Positions 21,058-33,435 of a DNA stretch of 64,000 nucleotides are shown one piece after another. The stretch is taken from NCBI GenBank assembly GCA_031213475.1, contig JARUPZ010000005.1, positions 2,697,732 to 2,761,731 on the forward strand, in the 5' to 3' direction. Below the pieces are notes generated by a model. It saw only the letters and a list, made by a program, of their open reading frames with translations, was not told the origin of the DNA and ran no database searches. The stretch's first letter is position 1, and every line of letters begins with the position of its first letter. The translations under genes were made by a program, and so were the position numbers. Origin of the DNA: Nereocystis luetkeana (taxonomy: Eukaryota > Sar > Phaeophyceae > Laminariales > Laminariaceae).

Positions 21058-22253
21058 CTTCGCTTTTGACGAGCAGAGGGGGGGGGGGGGAGGGGAGGGG
21101 TGCAGCCGCCTGCCCCTGACGTCTTTGGACAGCGGAGGCGGGCCGGCAAGGCCTTGGTCTGATCGGCAAGACTGCACCTTTGGAGCCTCGTATATAGCTC
21201 AAGTAGAACGAACCACTGTCGCGTTGAACCGCCTCGAGCAGCCAACCGATCCATTTTCAACCGAATCCCTGTTCGCCCCTACGATGGAGGCTGGGAGGGC
21301 TTGGTGCGGGGGTAGGGCAGGGACTGGAACGGGTCGGGTCGAGTCGAAGGTCTTTCCACCAAACCATTGAAGCTGAGCGGGCTGGGCTGGTGCGTTTTAG
21401 GTTGTGTGCGAGGTGAGGTCGGAAATTGGCCACCACCGCCACCACCGCTACCACCGCAACCGCGGGATGGACGTGCCGTGCTCGTCCGGGCGCGGTTCTG
21501 CTCACGAGCACACCTTAAAAAAGGGGGGGGGCGTAACAATATATTAGAGCCGTATAGTGCGTTCATGAACTTTTGTTAAGTTTAAATCCAATTTCAGTTT
21601 TTCCGAGCTCAAATTGCGATTCAAGTTCAGTCCAGATTCAACTTCTAAATCAGTTTTTTTTTTGGTTCAGGTCTATAGGTTCACATTCGGATTCAGGGTC
21701 GGATTCAATTTCAGGCCATGCTTCAGGTTCGAATTCGGATTCAGTTTTTGAATCTCTCGTAGAGAGCCGGATAGCAAGTAGGTACAGGCTACCGTGCAGT
21801 CCTGTTCTTCTGGTGTTGTTCAGCCACCTTTCGAGAGGTGGCCATGGTGATGATGATGATATCGGCCTCCTCTGTGGGGGGCATGCGGGGGTGGTGGCGG
21901 TGGTGGTGGGGGTAGATGAGTGGGCTGTCAATGCCCCCCCCCTCCCCTCCCTAAAGGTAGCCGGGAGGTGGGGTAAAGAGCTAGTAGTCCGCCTGCCCCC
22001 GTTGTGGCTAATAAATTACAGTAGAACACCTACCTCGAGTTGTAGAACACCAACAAATCTCGAGAGTGTCGGGGGAGGGGGGGGGATGTCAACTCGCTCG
22101 CTTTTTAGGGACACTACTGTGGGCACTGAAACACTGACGACACCTCATGATCACAGGACCCCTTTTGGGACTCGGGTATGTAAAACACATTATTCACTAG
22201 CCGTGCGGTTTCTCAACAACTATTAACTGTGGATCGCTTGTAATGGGCACACC

Positions 22254-22493
22254 TCAATCTTGTCCTTTCGAAACCGCGATGCTACACGCGAGCTTCTCGC
22301 TGCCGGCGACACACCGGGCGTGGTGATGGGCAGCACGGCAGTTCTCGTAGCTCGACGCTCTGGCTGCGGCGGCAGCATCTTGCCCCTCGTTACCAACCAT
22401 CCTTGTAGCATTACTCTCGGGCTTTTGTTCGGATTCCAATGCGCCTCCGCAAACCCCACATTCGTCAGGAACGTTAAGATTGCTGGGACCCAA
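22254..22493 (-). pseudogene. Exon-like relic with a DECGVCGG motif
   Basis: On the minus strand, after a possible acceptor (GGGTCCCAG), an open frame reads NVPDECGVCGG followed by about 55 polar residues. DECGVCGG is a hallmark of Cys-rich extracellular repeats common in stramenopile surface proteins. Only one motif is present and no partner exon is visible, so this is either a relic or chance. Confidence 0.25.
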
Positions 22494-22731
22494 GTATCAT
22501 ACCTGGTACGAATTTATCAGCAGTTGTTGAGTCTTTATCGCCCGTTTTGGACATTGTATGTGAGCGCGCAGCATACGATCAATCGTCCACGAACCAGGAA
22601 GACGTGTCGTACATCTCTGTGCGTTGCGTTGGACTCCGGCCTTGAAATCATCAAAGTCCTCGAAATCCAACCTACTGTAGTAAGGCTGATTGATTCTGCA
22701 CCCACACCCCCCCCTCCCTACGCGCGGTTCT

Positions 22732-22905
22732 TAGTAGGATGCAGCTCGCCCTTGATGCGACTCGCCGGACACCTCACGGCGCCTGGCACTCGGTGCAAGC
22801 AATATCTGCCTGGTCGGTGAAAACCCGACATACATGCTCCGTCCCGGCATTGTAGGGATGCGAGAGTCTACGAGCATACAACTACGGCCATGCATGAGAT
22901 CGAGT
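22732..22905 (-). repeat. Dispersed repeat family R3
   Basis: Minus-orientation copy ending in CATGCATGAGATCG and then a C-run at 22927-22940. Confidence 0.75.
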
Positions 22906-23741
22906 ACACCGTTCCTATCGCGTACACCCCCCCCCCCACCCCTCTCCTGTTTTTTGTTCTCCAGCACATGGGTGTCGAAAAAGGTCTAGGCCACTGGCCA
23001 TTTCTCGGGAATTTTAATCTGTCGTCGAGTAGGCGCGCGTAGGCGTTTCGCAAAAAAAAAAAAAAAAAAACGGTTTCAATACCTTTTTCAAGCTCAACTC
23101 CAAGCGTGCCCCATCGCCCGCCAAAAACGCCGCAAAACGGTATATCTGTGAAATTTACGTCATGACTCGGATGACGGGTAGAAATTCAGCTCAAGGCTCG
23201 ACAAGCAAAAACGGGAGATGTGACGTCTTCTGTAACGGTATAACATCGTTTTCTGTCTAACTGCTCCTAGACTTTTTTTTTTAATTCGGGCTAAACTGGC
23301 CATAGAGCTGTATCAAGCTGCAGCCAGCAACACACCAGCAGGCAACCTAAGATATTTGTTCAAGCTTTTTCTGTATCAAGAAACAGGCATCACCGAGTCA
23401 CACAAGGCAGCGAACAGAAGGCAACAACAGACCGACCAAGCTATAATAGCTGTTGCAAGCCGCTGCCTCATACACCAGGCACCAGCAGCACGCCACCATT
23501 ACCCACACCACCACCAGCTCGCAGCAACGCCCGGGAAGAAGGCTCCTGCTCCGGACTACCGTATACATACCTGGTACGGCGTTGTTTACCACGCCCCCGG
23601 TGAAAACAGTTGGACCTTCTCGCTATTCGAACTCATCGGAATGCTAATCTTGTATCGAAAAATGACGTAATTGCCTACTTGGGGTCATCATGATATTTTT
23701 TATCGGGATGCAACTTGACTTTTGCTTGCAGTCAGTTTTCG

Positions 23742-23830
23742 GGTGAGGTGTGGATTTCCTCAAGCGGGGAGCCTAAGAAAAATTAGGGTGAGGCTCTATC
23801 GTAGAACGCCTCGTTGGCTCTCCGAAAGAC
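23742..23830 (+). repeat. Dispersed repeat R5
   Basis: Shares the segments 'ctcaagcggggagcct' and CTATCGTAGAACGCCTC with 53536-53605 (reversed) and, partly, 61108-61180. No termini recognised. Confidence 0.5.
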
Positions 23831-24750
23831 TCATCATGTTAAGATCAGAGCATGCGGGACACTTCGTATCCCTCGACAGATCTGCTTATTTATAAGTCGG
23901 TACTCGTTGGTACTTACGTGTGTTGTTTTCTTAGAGATATAAGAAGAGCAGCTTTATTCCTTTCGCGCACGACGGAGACTGAGACCACGTTCGTGCTTCT
24001 CTGGAAAAACCCTGGTTTTCCACCTAAGATACGCCTTCCAAGTACTACAAATACTATCCCAGTGCCAGAACCCAGGTAATTGCCGGGCTTTCAACCTCAC
24101 ACAAAGCAGTATCATAACACTAGCCCACTCTGATGAGCCGTATCAGCAGAATTATGGAAAATTCGTGGAAACCCCGATTCCACGAACTAGAACATGGGTC
24201 GAAGATGCGGCTCCTCAAAACGCACTCCCACACCTCTTAACGGCAAGGCCACGAAGCCAGCACGGAACGTAGAAATAAAACGAAAGGAAGACTCAGCCTA
24301 AAGGGGCAGGGAGAAATCGCCAAGGAAAACCATCGCCATGTCACCCGCGACGGGGGGGGGGCGAGGAAGACGCATGGGAAAGCGAAACGTCAATACCAAA
24401 AACGACAAAAAAAAGGAAGATGTCAAGAACCACATCGACAACGCAGCCTACAACTCCGCAAACGTGTTCTGTGCAACAAATGGGTGGCCCGATTACCCAG
24501 ACCAGCCCCGACACTGAGCGGGGGGGGGAGGCAGGACAGAATACGCGAAAACCATCCCGGAACCCAGGTAAATACCGGGCTTTCAACCTCAAAGAAAGTA
24601 GGGTCATAACAATCACCCGATCGGTGTCGTAGATGTACTTGTAGGGTGTGATACAAAGCGCACCCCGGTGATACACCGTAGCACACGGCGCACGGCACAG
24701 CAGGTCGATGGGGAGGAGGGTGGGCACAAAACCGTGATCTCACTATTAAT

Positions 24751-24868
24751 ATGACGGGGCGCCATAGTAAGTGGGGCCAAATATTGTTAGTAAAAATAGC
24801 GAAAAGTATACTTCGAAGTAGGCTTTTGTCTGTGCCGAAGGTCCTATTTAATATTGCCCCCCGGAGTA
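24751..24868. mobile_element. MITE-1 copy with an internal palindromic insertion
   Basis: Diverged termini (GACGGGGCGCCATAGTAA). In the core the usual ATATAGG is expanded to GTATACTTCGAAGTAGG, that is, TA replaced by TACTTCGAAGTA. Confidence 0.75.
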
Positions 24869-25764
24869 GTAGTCGACTCGGAAATGGATGGGTCGGGGTT
24901 CCATAGTGCCGCAAGAGAGAGGGAGAGCCCGGCCTCGCGCAGACAGCTCCGTCGAGCGCGACGCCGCCGCGGGTGTTGGCGTGCGCTGGCGGTGAGAGGG
25001 AGGGCCAGAAGGAGGGGGGCCCCTCGATGGAGGAGTGTACAAGCAGGGGGTCGAAAGCGGGGACTAGTCTTGTACTAGTGCTGTTGTTGCTGCTACCGCT
25101 GCTGCTGTGGCCGGTAGCGCTCTTTCCCTTATTCGTGGACACATAATTCGTTTCGCTGTTTAGTGCACATGAAAATCAAAGAGGTGATTTTCAGAAGGAA
25201 AGAGGCCATAATTGCGGAGAAATGCGACCATCTGCGCGATTTCATGCGAGATCGGCCTTTGGGTATTGGAGCCTTGCAAGGTTTTCGGAGGTGTACGAAG
25301 GTACCTCGTAGGCGAAATTATCGTTATGCACCATCGTGACAAAACACACAAAAAAAAAAGCAGCAGAGAGAGGGCGAGCTTTTCGGGCGGTTTCAGCAGA
25401 ACGTTTCAATCGCCAAACCCATACTACATACGAGTATCATACCAGACACTTCTTATACCTTCCCCGTACATATACACCATGTACTGATCCATTCCGCCGC
25501 ATCGTGTTTCCGGTCCGCTGGCGGTGGGCGGTGGATTTTACCGCTACTGTCAGCGAAAAAACAAACAATCCAACCGACCCCGTCCGCAACCCCACTCCAC
25601 CGCAGTGCGTGTCCGGTTTCCTGCCGGTGGGCGCTAGAGGGTTCGCCTCTGAACCCTGGCCACTGTCAGCGAAAAGTAACCATCAAACCGACCTCGGGAG
25701 CGAAACCTATTCCATCGCACCCCGTGTCGGGCAGGTTAGCGATGGGGGCATCAATACATCATTA

Positions 25765-26170
25765 AACCTAACTCACGGGTTTCAGTATTTCTACCATATC
25801 TACGAGGTTCCAGTATTTCTGCCACTCAAGTTCCAACAGCTCCCCCCGAAAAGGTTCCAATATTTCTATATGCCACGAAAACAAGTTTCCATATTTCCAC
25901 TATTAATAAAACAGATGGCAATGTTTCCACCAAAACACATCCCAACACCTATCATCTTCCACCCAAACAGATTCCAGAACTTCCACTAAAATAAGGTTCC
26001 ATTATTTCCACCAAAATAAGGTTCTATTATTTCCACCAAAACAAAATCCAGCCAATCCATTAAAAAACTACCTGGTTATCAGTACTCCTGCCGAAACAAA
26101 TTCCTACCAGCACAAATATAGATTCCGGATTCCCCCCCCCGAAACGTATCACGGTATTTCCACCAAGACA
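25765..26170. repeat. Degenerate 'ggttccattatttccaccaaaa' tandem repeat
   Basis: Around twelve irregular copies of a 22-36-bp unit, ending about 145 bp beyond the INTS7 stop codon. It may contribute to the INTS7 3' untranslated region. Confidence 0.7.
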
Positions 26171-26314
26171 TAGTTCGGTGGTTCCACTATTAACCCAACA
26201 AAATCCAGGACGAGAACAGATTCCAGTTCTCCCCATAATTCAGATTCCCGAATATACGTGCTACTGGTACGTAGTATTTCCGCCGAAAACCTACTCTCGA
26301 GTAGAACATTACTT

Positions 26315-29300
26315 TTACCACGCAGGGGCCGAGGAAGACGGGAGAGGCACGGAAACGGACTCGATCGTCCACACCTCCCCCTCCGCTGTCCCGAACCCAC
26401 CGCCCCCTCCACCACCCCCCCCACCCCCGCTCCCCCCGCACGCCCCTAGAGCTGTAAAACCGGTGCCACCTTCACCGCAGCCGCCACCGCCGCCGCCGCT
26501 GCTACCATCCCTGTCCCTATCCTGCTTGGAGCGGCTCCTGAGGGACACGGTTACCCCGATGCGCCGTGCTCCTTGCGCTGCGGCGAGGGGGAGGTGTACC
26601 TGCGCCCGGAAGCAGAGGGTGTTGGGGCGGTCTGACGCGGCCCCCATCCTGTCGGCTACGATCTGGTTTCGGTTCGAGGGAAGAGGGTGGGCCCGTGGGA
26701 CAGGAGGGAAAGGGGGAATGGTGCCGTAATGGTCACATGGAGGGTGGGTAATCTGAACGGTAACAGCGGCGGTAACCGTAACAACATTAGCGGTAACAGT
26801 AGCGGTAACGACAACGGCGTTAGCGGTAACAGCGCCCGTAACAAAAGTAGCGGTAACGGGAACAGTAACGGTAGCCTTAGCAACACTAGCAGGAACAACA
26901 GCGGCAATCGTAACAACATTAGCTCACAAGACAGCTGCGGTAACCGTAACAACAGCAGCCGTAACAGTGGCGGCAATCGCGACGACAGCAGCGGTAACAG
27001 TGGCGATAACCGAAACAACACTAGCGGTGACAGTCGCGGTAACCTCACCATCAGCGGTAACATTGGCGGTAACGGCAACGGTAACGCTGATAATAACATA
27101 ACAAAGGCAGCGGCAACGACAACGATGACACCACAGGTAACGGTAACGGTATCGGTATCGGTGTACCTCCAATGGTAACAGTGATTGGCGACGCGGTGAC
27201 GACGGCTTGAGCGGGGCGCGAGGGGGGGGGGGGGGGTTGTAGTCGTATGACCATACGGGCGAAAGCGCGGCAGACTGTATCAAGACTGAGGCCGAGACCG
27301 AGCAAAAGCAGTCCGTAGCGGGCAAGCACGCAAACAAGAGGGAAAACTTGGAAGAGAGCAAATCAAGCAAGTTAGAACGCAAGCAAGAAAGCACAAATCA
27401 CATTAACAAGACCAACCCCGCTCTCTTGTGGGGTCTGCAAGCGACGCCAACATGATAACCGCCCCCCCCCCCGACAAAACATAACCTACAACGGCAGCAG
27501 CATCTGAAAGCACAACATGCATATAGCCACACCAAACCGCAGCAGCAGCAGCAGCAGCAGCAGCAGCCGCAGTAACCAAGACAAAAAAAATAACCCGGCA
27601 AAGACAACGGCAAGGACGAGAGGTATCTGGCCTCGTTCGGTTTCGTTTAGTGTCCCCTCTTCGACTCTCGACCGTACCCCCTACATGCTCTGCCCTCAAG
27701 CACTATGGAAATAACATACAAATGGAATATAACACACGCGCGGCCGGACTATCACGCAGCTTTCAAAGCCGAGCACCACATCGACGACTCAATCGGTCGA
27801 GTTCGCCGCTGAAGTACAGCAGTTCGACTATTTCTACAGACACTGGTACAAGCTACGTAGCTGGTTCAGGTATTCCGTCAGAAACGTTTTTTTGACACCG
27901 GAACTTCACGCAGTTTTTTTTCTAGTCAAGACGGCGTGCCCTAGTAGGGAGGGGGTGCAAGTTTACTCGTTCTTTTCCGCCAGATATACGGGGTCTTCGT
28001 TTTTTTTTTCTTGGAAAATATCTAGCGAACAAAAACAAACAAAAAAAAACTTGAACCCCGTCCAAACATCCCTCGGCATGATGGCACGGGAAGGGTGTGT
28101 GCCAAGTTTCAGGGCTTACTTCGAAAAAAAAGCGTGAAATGCTGAGCTTTCGTGGGGAAAAACGTGAATTTCACCTTATTCTTAAAAAAGTATTTGGTGC
28201 CAGTCCGTACGGAATCGACGTGTAGCGGTAATGTTCGCTTAATATTGATCCTACGCCGTCAATTACTCGACTATATGCGCAAAAATCGTTCTAAGGACTG
28301 CCCCGAGCAGTACCGTTCCGTTTACAAAAAAACATAATAGGGATTAAAAAAAAATGTGGAAACGCCTTGTTACTGTTTATTGTTGACCTTTTTGAAGGCC
28401 TGCGGTTGGTCGGGACACAAATTTCGCCGGCAGCGCCAGCCCTAGGCCCTTCACACAAAATTCGGCTATGCCTTCGGCTTCCGCTGTGTAGCACGGCCAG
28501 TATGAAACCAAGCGTGACATTCGAGTACCTATTGCGTGCAGCATTCATGATTGACACAAACTCTCTTGTTTTCATCTTTTTGCGTCAACGCAAACAGCCT
28601 GTGTTCGTTAGCGACGGAACGGCAACGGACATCCCACCTTCTTGGACCAGGGCTTAGGCTTCGGTATCACCCGGGGTGCTCCGAATTGTACCCCGAGCGA
28701 GTCTACGGTGTCCCTGTCCATGGTCGCGACGGCGGCGGAGGGCGGCGGCTGCACGAACACCTCCAGAATCACCTGCAACGCGGATGGACGGAAGTGGGGC
28801 TCACTGTTACCGATACAGTTACCGCGTTACTGACGCCGTCACGGCTACTGTTACCGTTACTATCGCCGGTGTCTTCGCCCGCTATGGTCACCACTGTCGC
28901 GACTCTTGATGTTACCGATACCGTTACCGTTGATATTACCGCTACCGTTTTATTACCGATACCGTTACCGTTGATATTACCGCTACCGTTTTGTTACCGA
29001 TACCGTTACCGTTGATATTACCGCTACCGTTTTGTTACCGATACCGTTACCGTTGATATTACCGCTACCGTTTTGTTACCGATACCGTTACCGTTGATAT
29101 TACCGCTACCGTTTTGTTACCGATACCGTTACCGTTGATATTACCGCTACCGTTTAGTTACCGATACCGTTACCGTTGATATTACCGTTACCGTTGATAT
29201 TACCGCTACCGTTTCCGTTATCGCTACTGTTGCTCCTAATGTTACCGTTTCGGTTGAGGTCGCGGCTGTCGTCACCGCTCTCGATATCGCCGTCATTACC

Positions 29301-29997
29301 ACTGCGATCATACCGGTACCGTAACCGCTCACAATTATGACTAATACACGGAAGGAGAGAAGCCGAAGAAAAACAAGAAAACACACACATGGCCTGACCA
29401 AAACTGCCTACGTGGGAAAAAAAGGACTCGCCTAAACCCTACTGACAACACCCCCCCCCCCCCCCCCCCCCCCTCTTCCCAAAATCACCCCTACCCCTCA
29501 CCCCTTCCCCGCCCAACCCCCCTTTCCCTCTACTACGGGGGACCATAGTTAATAGCACCAAATATTGTTAGTAAAAATAGCGAAATATATAGGTTTTTAT
29601 GTATACCATAGGTTCCATTAACTATGGTCCCCCGTAATAACTCCCCCCCCTTCATGCGACTCGCCAGACATCCCACGGCGCTTCGCGCTTGGTGCAAGCA
29701 ATGTCTGCCTGATCGGTGAAAACCCGACATGCTCCGTCCTGGCATTGTAGGGATGCGAGGGTCTATGGTCATACGACTACGGCCATGCATGGGATCGAGT
29801 AAATATCTCCTATCGAGCACACCCCCTGCCCCACCCCTGCCCCACCCCCCCACGACTACGGCCATGCATGGCCTGGGTACACCCCCGTCCAGAACATATC
29901 GCCTCCACTCCCTGCATCACCCACCTCTGACACCGAAGGCAGCGCCCCCCCCCGCCCCCCTCCCCCGGCACACGGACCCCTGCAGCAACCACGCCTG

Positions 29998-30034
<37 letters not shown>

Positions 30035-33000
30035 ACCCCCCTCCAGTTGGTCCCGCCCCCCCCCCGCCCCCCCGCCCCCCGCCGGTAACAACGCCTCATC
30101 CTTAGCCGCCTGCGCCCACCACGTCTCCGACGCAGAAAACGAGAAACCTGACCCCTCCCCTCCCAAACCCCGTCCACCCCCCCCTCCCCCGCCGCCACCC
30201 CAACCATCCCCACCCCAGCCGCTACCGGTCTCCCCGAGCCGCGGAGTGGTTGCGCCGGTGTCCAGCAGCGGTAGGTGGTGGCGGCGGGAGTGGTCGTCCG
30301 CGGTGATCTTGGCTCGGAGGCGGCATGACGGGCCGTAGTACCTCGCTCCCACCCCTCCGTCCCTCCTCTGCCTCTTCTCCCCCACAGCAGCGCCGACGCT
30401 CACGCCAGCGCTCACACTGTTGTCGTTGACCGTCTGGTGCACAGCCGGGTCCTCCTGGTGCTGCTGTTGCTGTTGCTGCTGCTGCTGCTGCTGCTGTTGC
30501 TGTTGTTGCTGTTGTTGCTGGTATTGCTGCTGCTGATAATATAGCTGCTGCTGCTGGCCCGGCCAGAAAGTAGTATTGTCAGCAACGTCGGAGGACGGGG
30601 GTGGCGGGGGCAGCACCGAAAGCGAGACGCGAGGCCGGCCGCCGGTCCGGAACAAAGCCCTAGGCATAGGGAAGGGGATGCTGCGGACCGACTCCAAGAT
30701 GCTCGTGAACGCCGCGCGTCTGAGCGGAGAAGGAGACGGCAGCAGAGCGCGCGGATAATATAGCGGACGGACGGACGGATGGGGGGGGGGGGGGGGGGGG
30801 GGAGGACGGGAGGGAGGGGGTACTCATGTCATGCATGGTCGTAGTCCTAGACCGTAAGCCCTCGCATCCCCTACAATGTCGCAACGGATCACGTCGGGTT
30901 TTCGCCGACCAGGGGAGGGGAGGGGGGGGGGAGGGGGGACAAGAAGGCGACAGCCCAACGGGAAAGGGGGGAGATACGTAGATAGCAGAGGGGGAGGAGG
31001 GGGGGGGGGGGGGGGTGTGAGGGGTGACGATCACAACAACTCCCAAAACTCAGGTCCTTCGAGCCGCGCGACAGTCCTCCACACATGAAAATACCAGGTA
31101 TACGAGGATGTTTTTCGGGGGCACACGGGCGGGGCGGGTGGGGGTCGGCGGGAAGAGGGGAGAGGAAGGGAGGGGAGGGGAGGGGAGGGGAGCGGGGGGG
31201 GTCGGGAGGGGGGCGAAAGGCAGGGCAGGGATAGGGGGGGAAATAACACGCCCGTACAACTCCCTGGTCCATGCGGGGGGGGGGGGCAGCTTCAACTGGT
31301 ACTGAGGCAGGCGGTAGCGCATCCCGCCCTTCCGACGGGCAAAACAGCCGAAAACAGGACAACAAAACAACTTACCCTGTTCGGTTTCAAAACCCGATAC
31401 GTCTCAATGGTGGGAGTAGCGTTCGACGGCACCCCCCCTGCCCCCCCACCCTCACCCCCCTGCCAGCCCATAACAAAACGCAACACAGTAGCTAGTAACT
31501 CCCCGCCCTGTGACGGTTGTCCGTCAAGGGGCCAGACTGCCATTCTGACCCGTCAAGGGCTCTTTTTCTACTTAATATACTACGTGTAGTGTGGGAAGTT
31601 CCTTGAAGACTGTCTGTCAAGTGACATCCGTCAAAAGAGTACAAGTGTCGTTTAGGCCCATCCAGGGCTCTGCCAACAGAAAAATACTATTACGGGGGAC
31701 CATAGTTAATACCTGGTAGGACCTATGGTATAAATAAAAACCTATGTATTTCCCTATTTTTACCAACAACATTTGGTCCTATTCACTATGGTCCCCCGTA
31801 ATAGTTGTAGTGCGGCATGTTCCTTGACGGCTGTCTGTCAAGGGGCGTGCGTCAAGGGGCAAGAGTGCCGTTTTAGCCCCGTCAAGTGTTTTTTTGACTG
31901 ACTATCCTACTGTAGCATTGGTCTGGTAAGTTCCCTGACGATTGTACGGGTAAGAGTGTGCCGTTTCGGCCCGTCAAAGGCACTTTTGACCTAATATACT
32001 AGATGCACTGGCGTCTTGACTGCTGTCTGTCAAGGGGTGTCAAGTCCGTCAAGGGCTTCCGTCAAGAGGCGTCCGTCAAGACCATTTCTCCACACAGTAA
32101 AGTGTTTCAGTGTATGGCGTGCCTCTTGACGGATAGCCGGCAAAGGAAGGCAAAAGTACAGTCAGCCGTCAACCCTCAAAACCGACATAATTACAACCCC
32201 GCCTTCCCTCTCTCACCCTACAGGGGCCAGCGGAGGAGACCCAAGGCTAAGCAGCCTCGCCCCCAGCAGCCTCACAGCCTTCATCAGCGCCCCCTCACCC
32301 CCCGCCCGCCCCCTGCCCCCCGCCGCCGCTCCCCCCTCTCCCCCTCCGTCCCCCCTCCCCGACACTACTACTGCCGACGCCGCTAGCTTCTCCAGCCAAG
32401 CTCGCCAGCTCTTTTTCTTGGCAGGACCTTTCTCCCTAGAGCCCACGAGCACCGATTTTCCCTGGGCCAGCAAAGCGTCTGCCGCAATGGCCAAGAGGAG
32501 GCACAGGCAGGAGGCGGCACGGAGGGGCTGCGAGGTTGTCGTCCCCGCCCCCGGCCTGAGGCCTCGCAGGAGGCGGAAATCCCGGGCGAGGCGTCGGAAA
32601 GCCGCGGGGAGGCGCCGGCAGCGCCCCTCTCGCCGCGTGTACCGCGCGTAGCGGCTGTTCCTGGAGGCCGAGAGGTCCTGAGGGTTGGGGGCACCGGGAG
32701 CGGGGGTGAGGGTGGGGATGGAGTAAGGGTGGTGTTGGGGCTGGGGTTGGTGATGGGTTTGGAGCTGGGGGCGGGGGTGCGGCTGGGGGTGGGGTTGGCG
32801 GTGGAGGAAAGGTCGAGGTTGAGCTGGGCTAGTGTGAGGGTAGGGGTAGGGGTGGGGGCGGGGGTGGAGGTGGAGGTGGAGGTTAGGGTGGTGTGTGGGG
32901 GTAGGGGTGGGGGGGTGGGGATGGGATTGGAGGTGATGGAGAGGTTCAGGGGGATTGAAGTGGGGTCGGGAGCGGGGGGGGGGGGGGGGGGGGGGGGGGG

Positions 33001-33398
33001 AATTAGGAGCGAGGGTGGGGTAAGGGCGGGGGTATTGGTAGGGGGGCGGAACAAAAAATCGGACACTAAAATAACGTAAAAAAATCACCCGCGTGAGTTC
33101 AATGGGATACCTGACACATGCCCCAGGAAGCCCCCAGCAGCTGCAGCAGCTCGGCGCGGGCTCGCAGGAACGAGCGCTGGAACGAAAAATCATCTCGATC
33201 GTCACGGATACTTCCGGGGACGTTCCTCGAGTCTCCCGAAGCACCGACCGAGCCCCGCCGAGGGAGTGAAGCCAGCGCCTCCGAAGCCAGCATGATTTCG
33301 TGCGCCGCACAAGCATAAGCGGCAACCTGGGAACGTCGGCGGTGGTGGCGTATACATAACCAACCAGAGGCCGGAAGAGAAACAGGTTGGCACGGGGC

Positions 33399-33435
<37 letters not shown>

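Larger units (their letters stand above)
20862..26314. other. Intergenic region between convergent 3' ends
   Basis: The lumen-protein gene and INTS7 converge on this 5.4 kb. It holds the terminal-exon duplicate, a degenerate TTCAG-rich stretch (21590-21770), an exon-like relic near 22.4 kb, an R3 copy, an R5 copy, a MITE-1 copy and a tandem repeat next to the INTS7 stop. A GC-rich patch at 24870-25060 is open in several frames, but I recognise no product. Confidence 0.55.

Noticed and set aside
22260-22820. 186-residue plus-strand open frame
   Set aside because: Its 3' part is an R3 repeat and the rest has no recognisable similarity; base composition is not distinctive.
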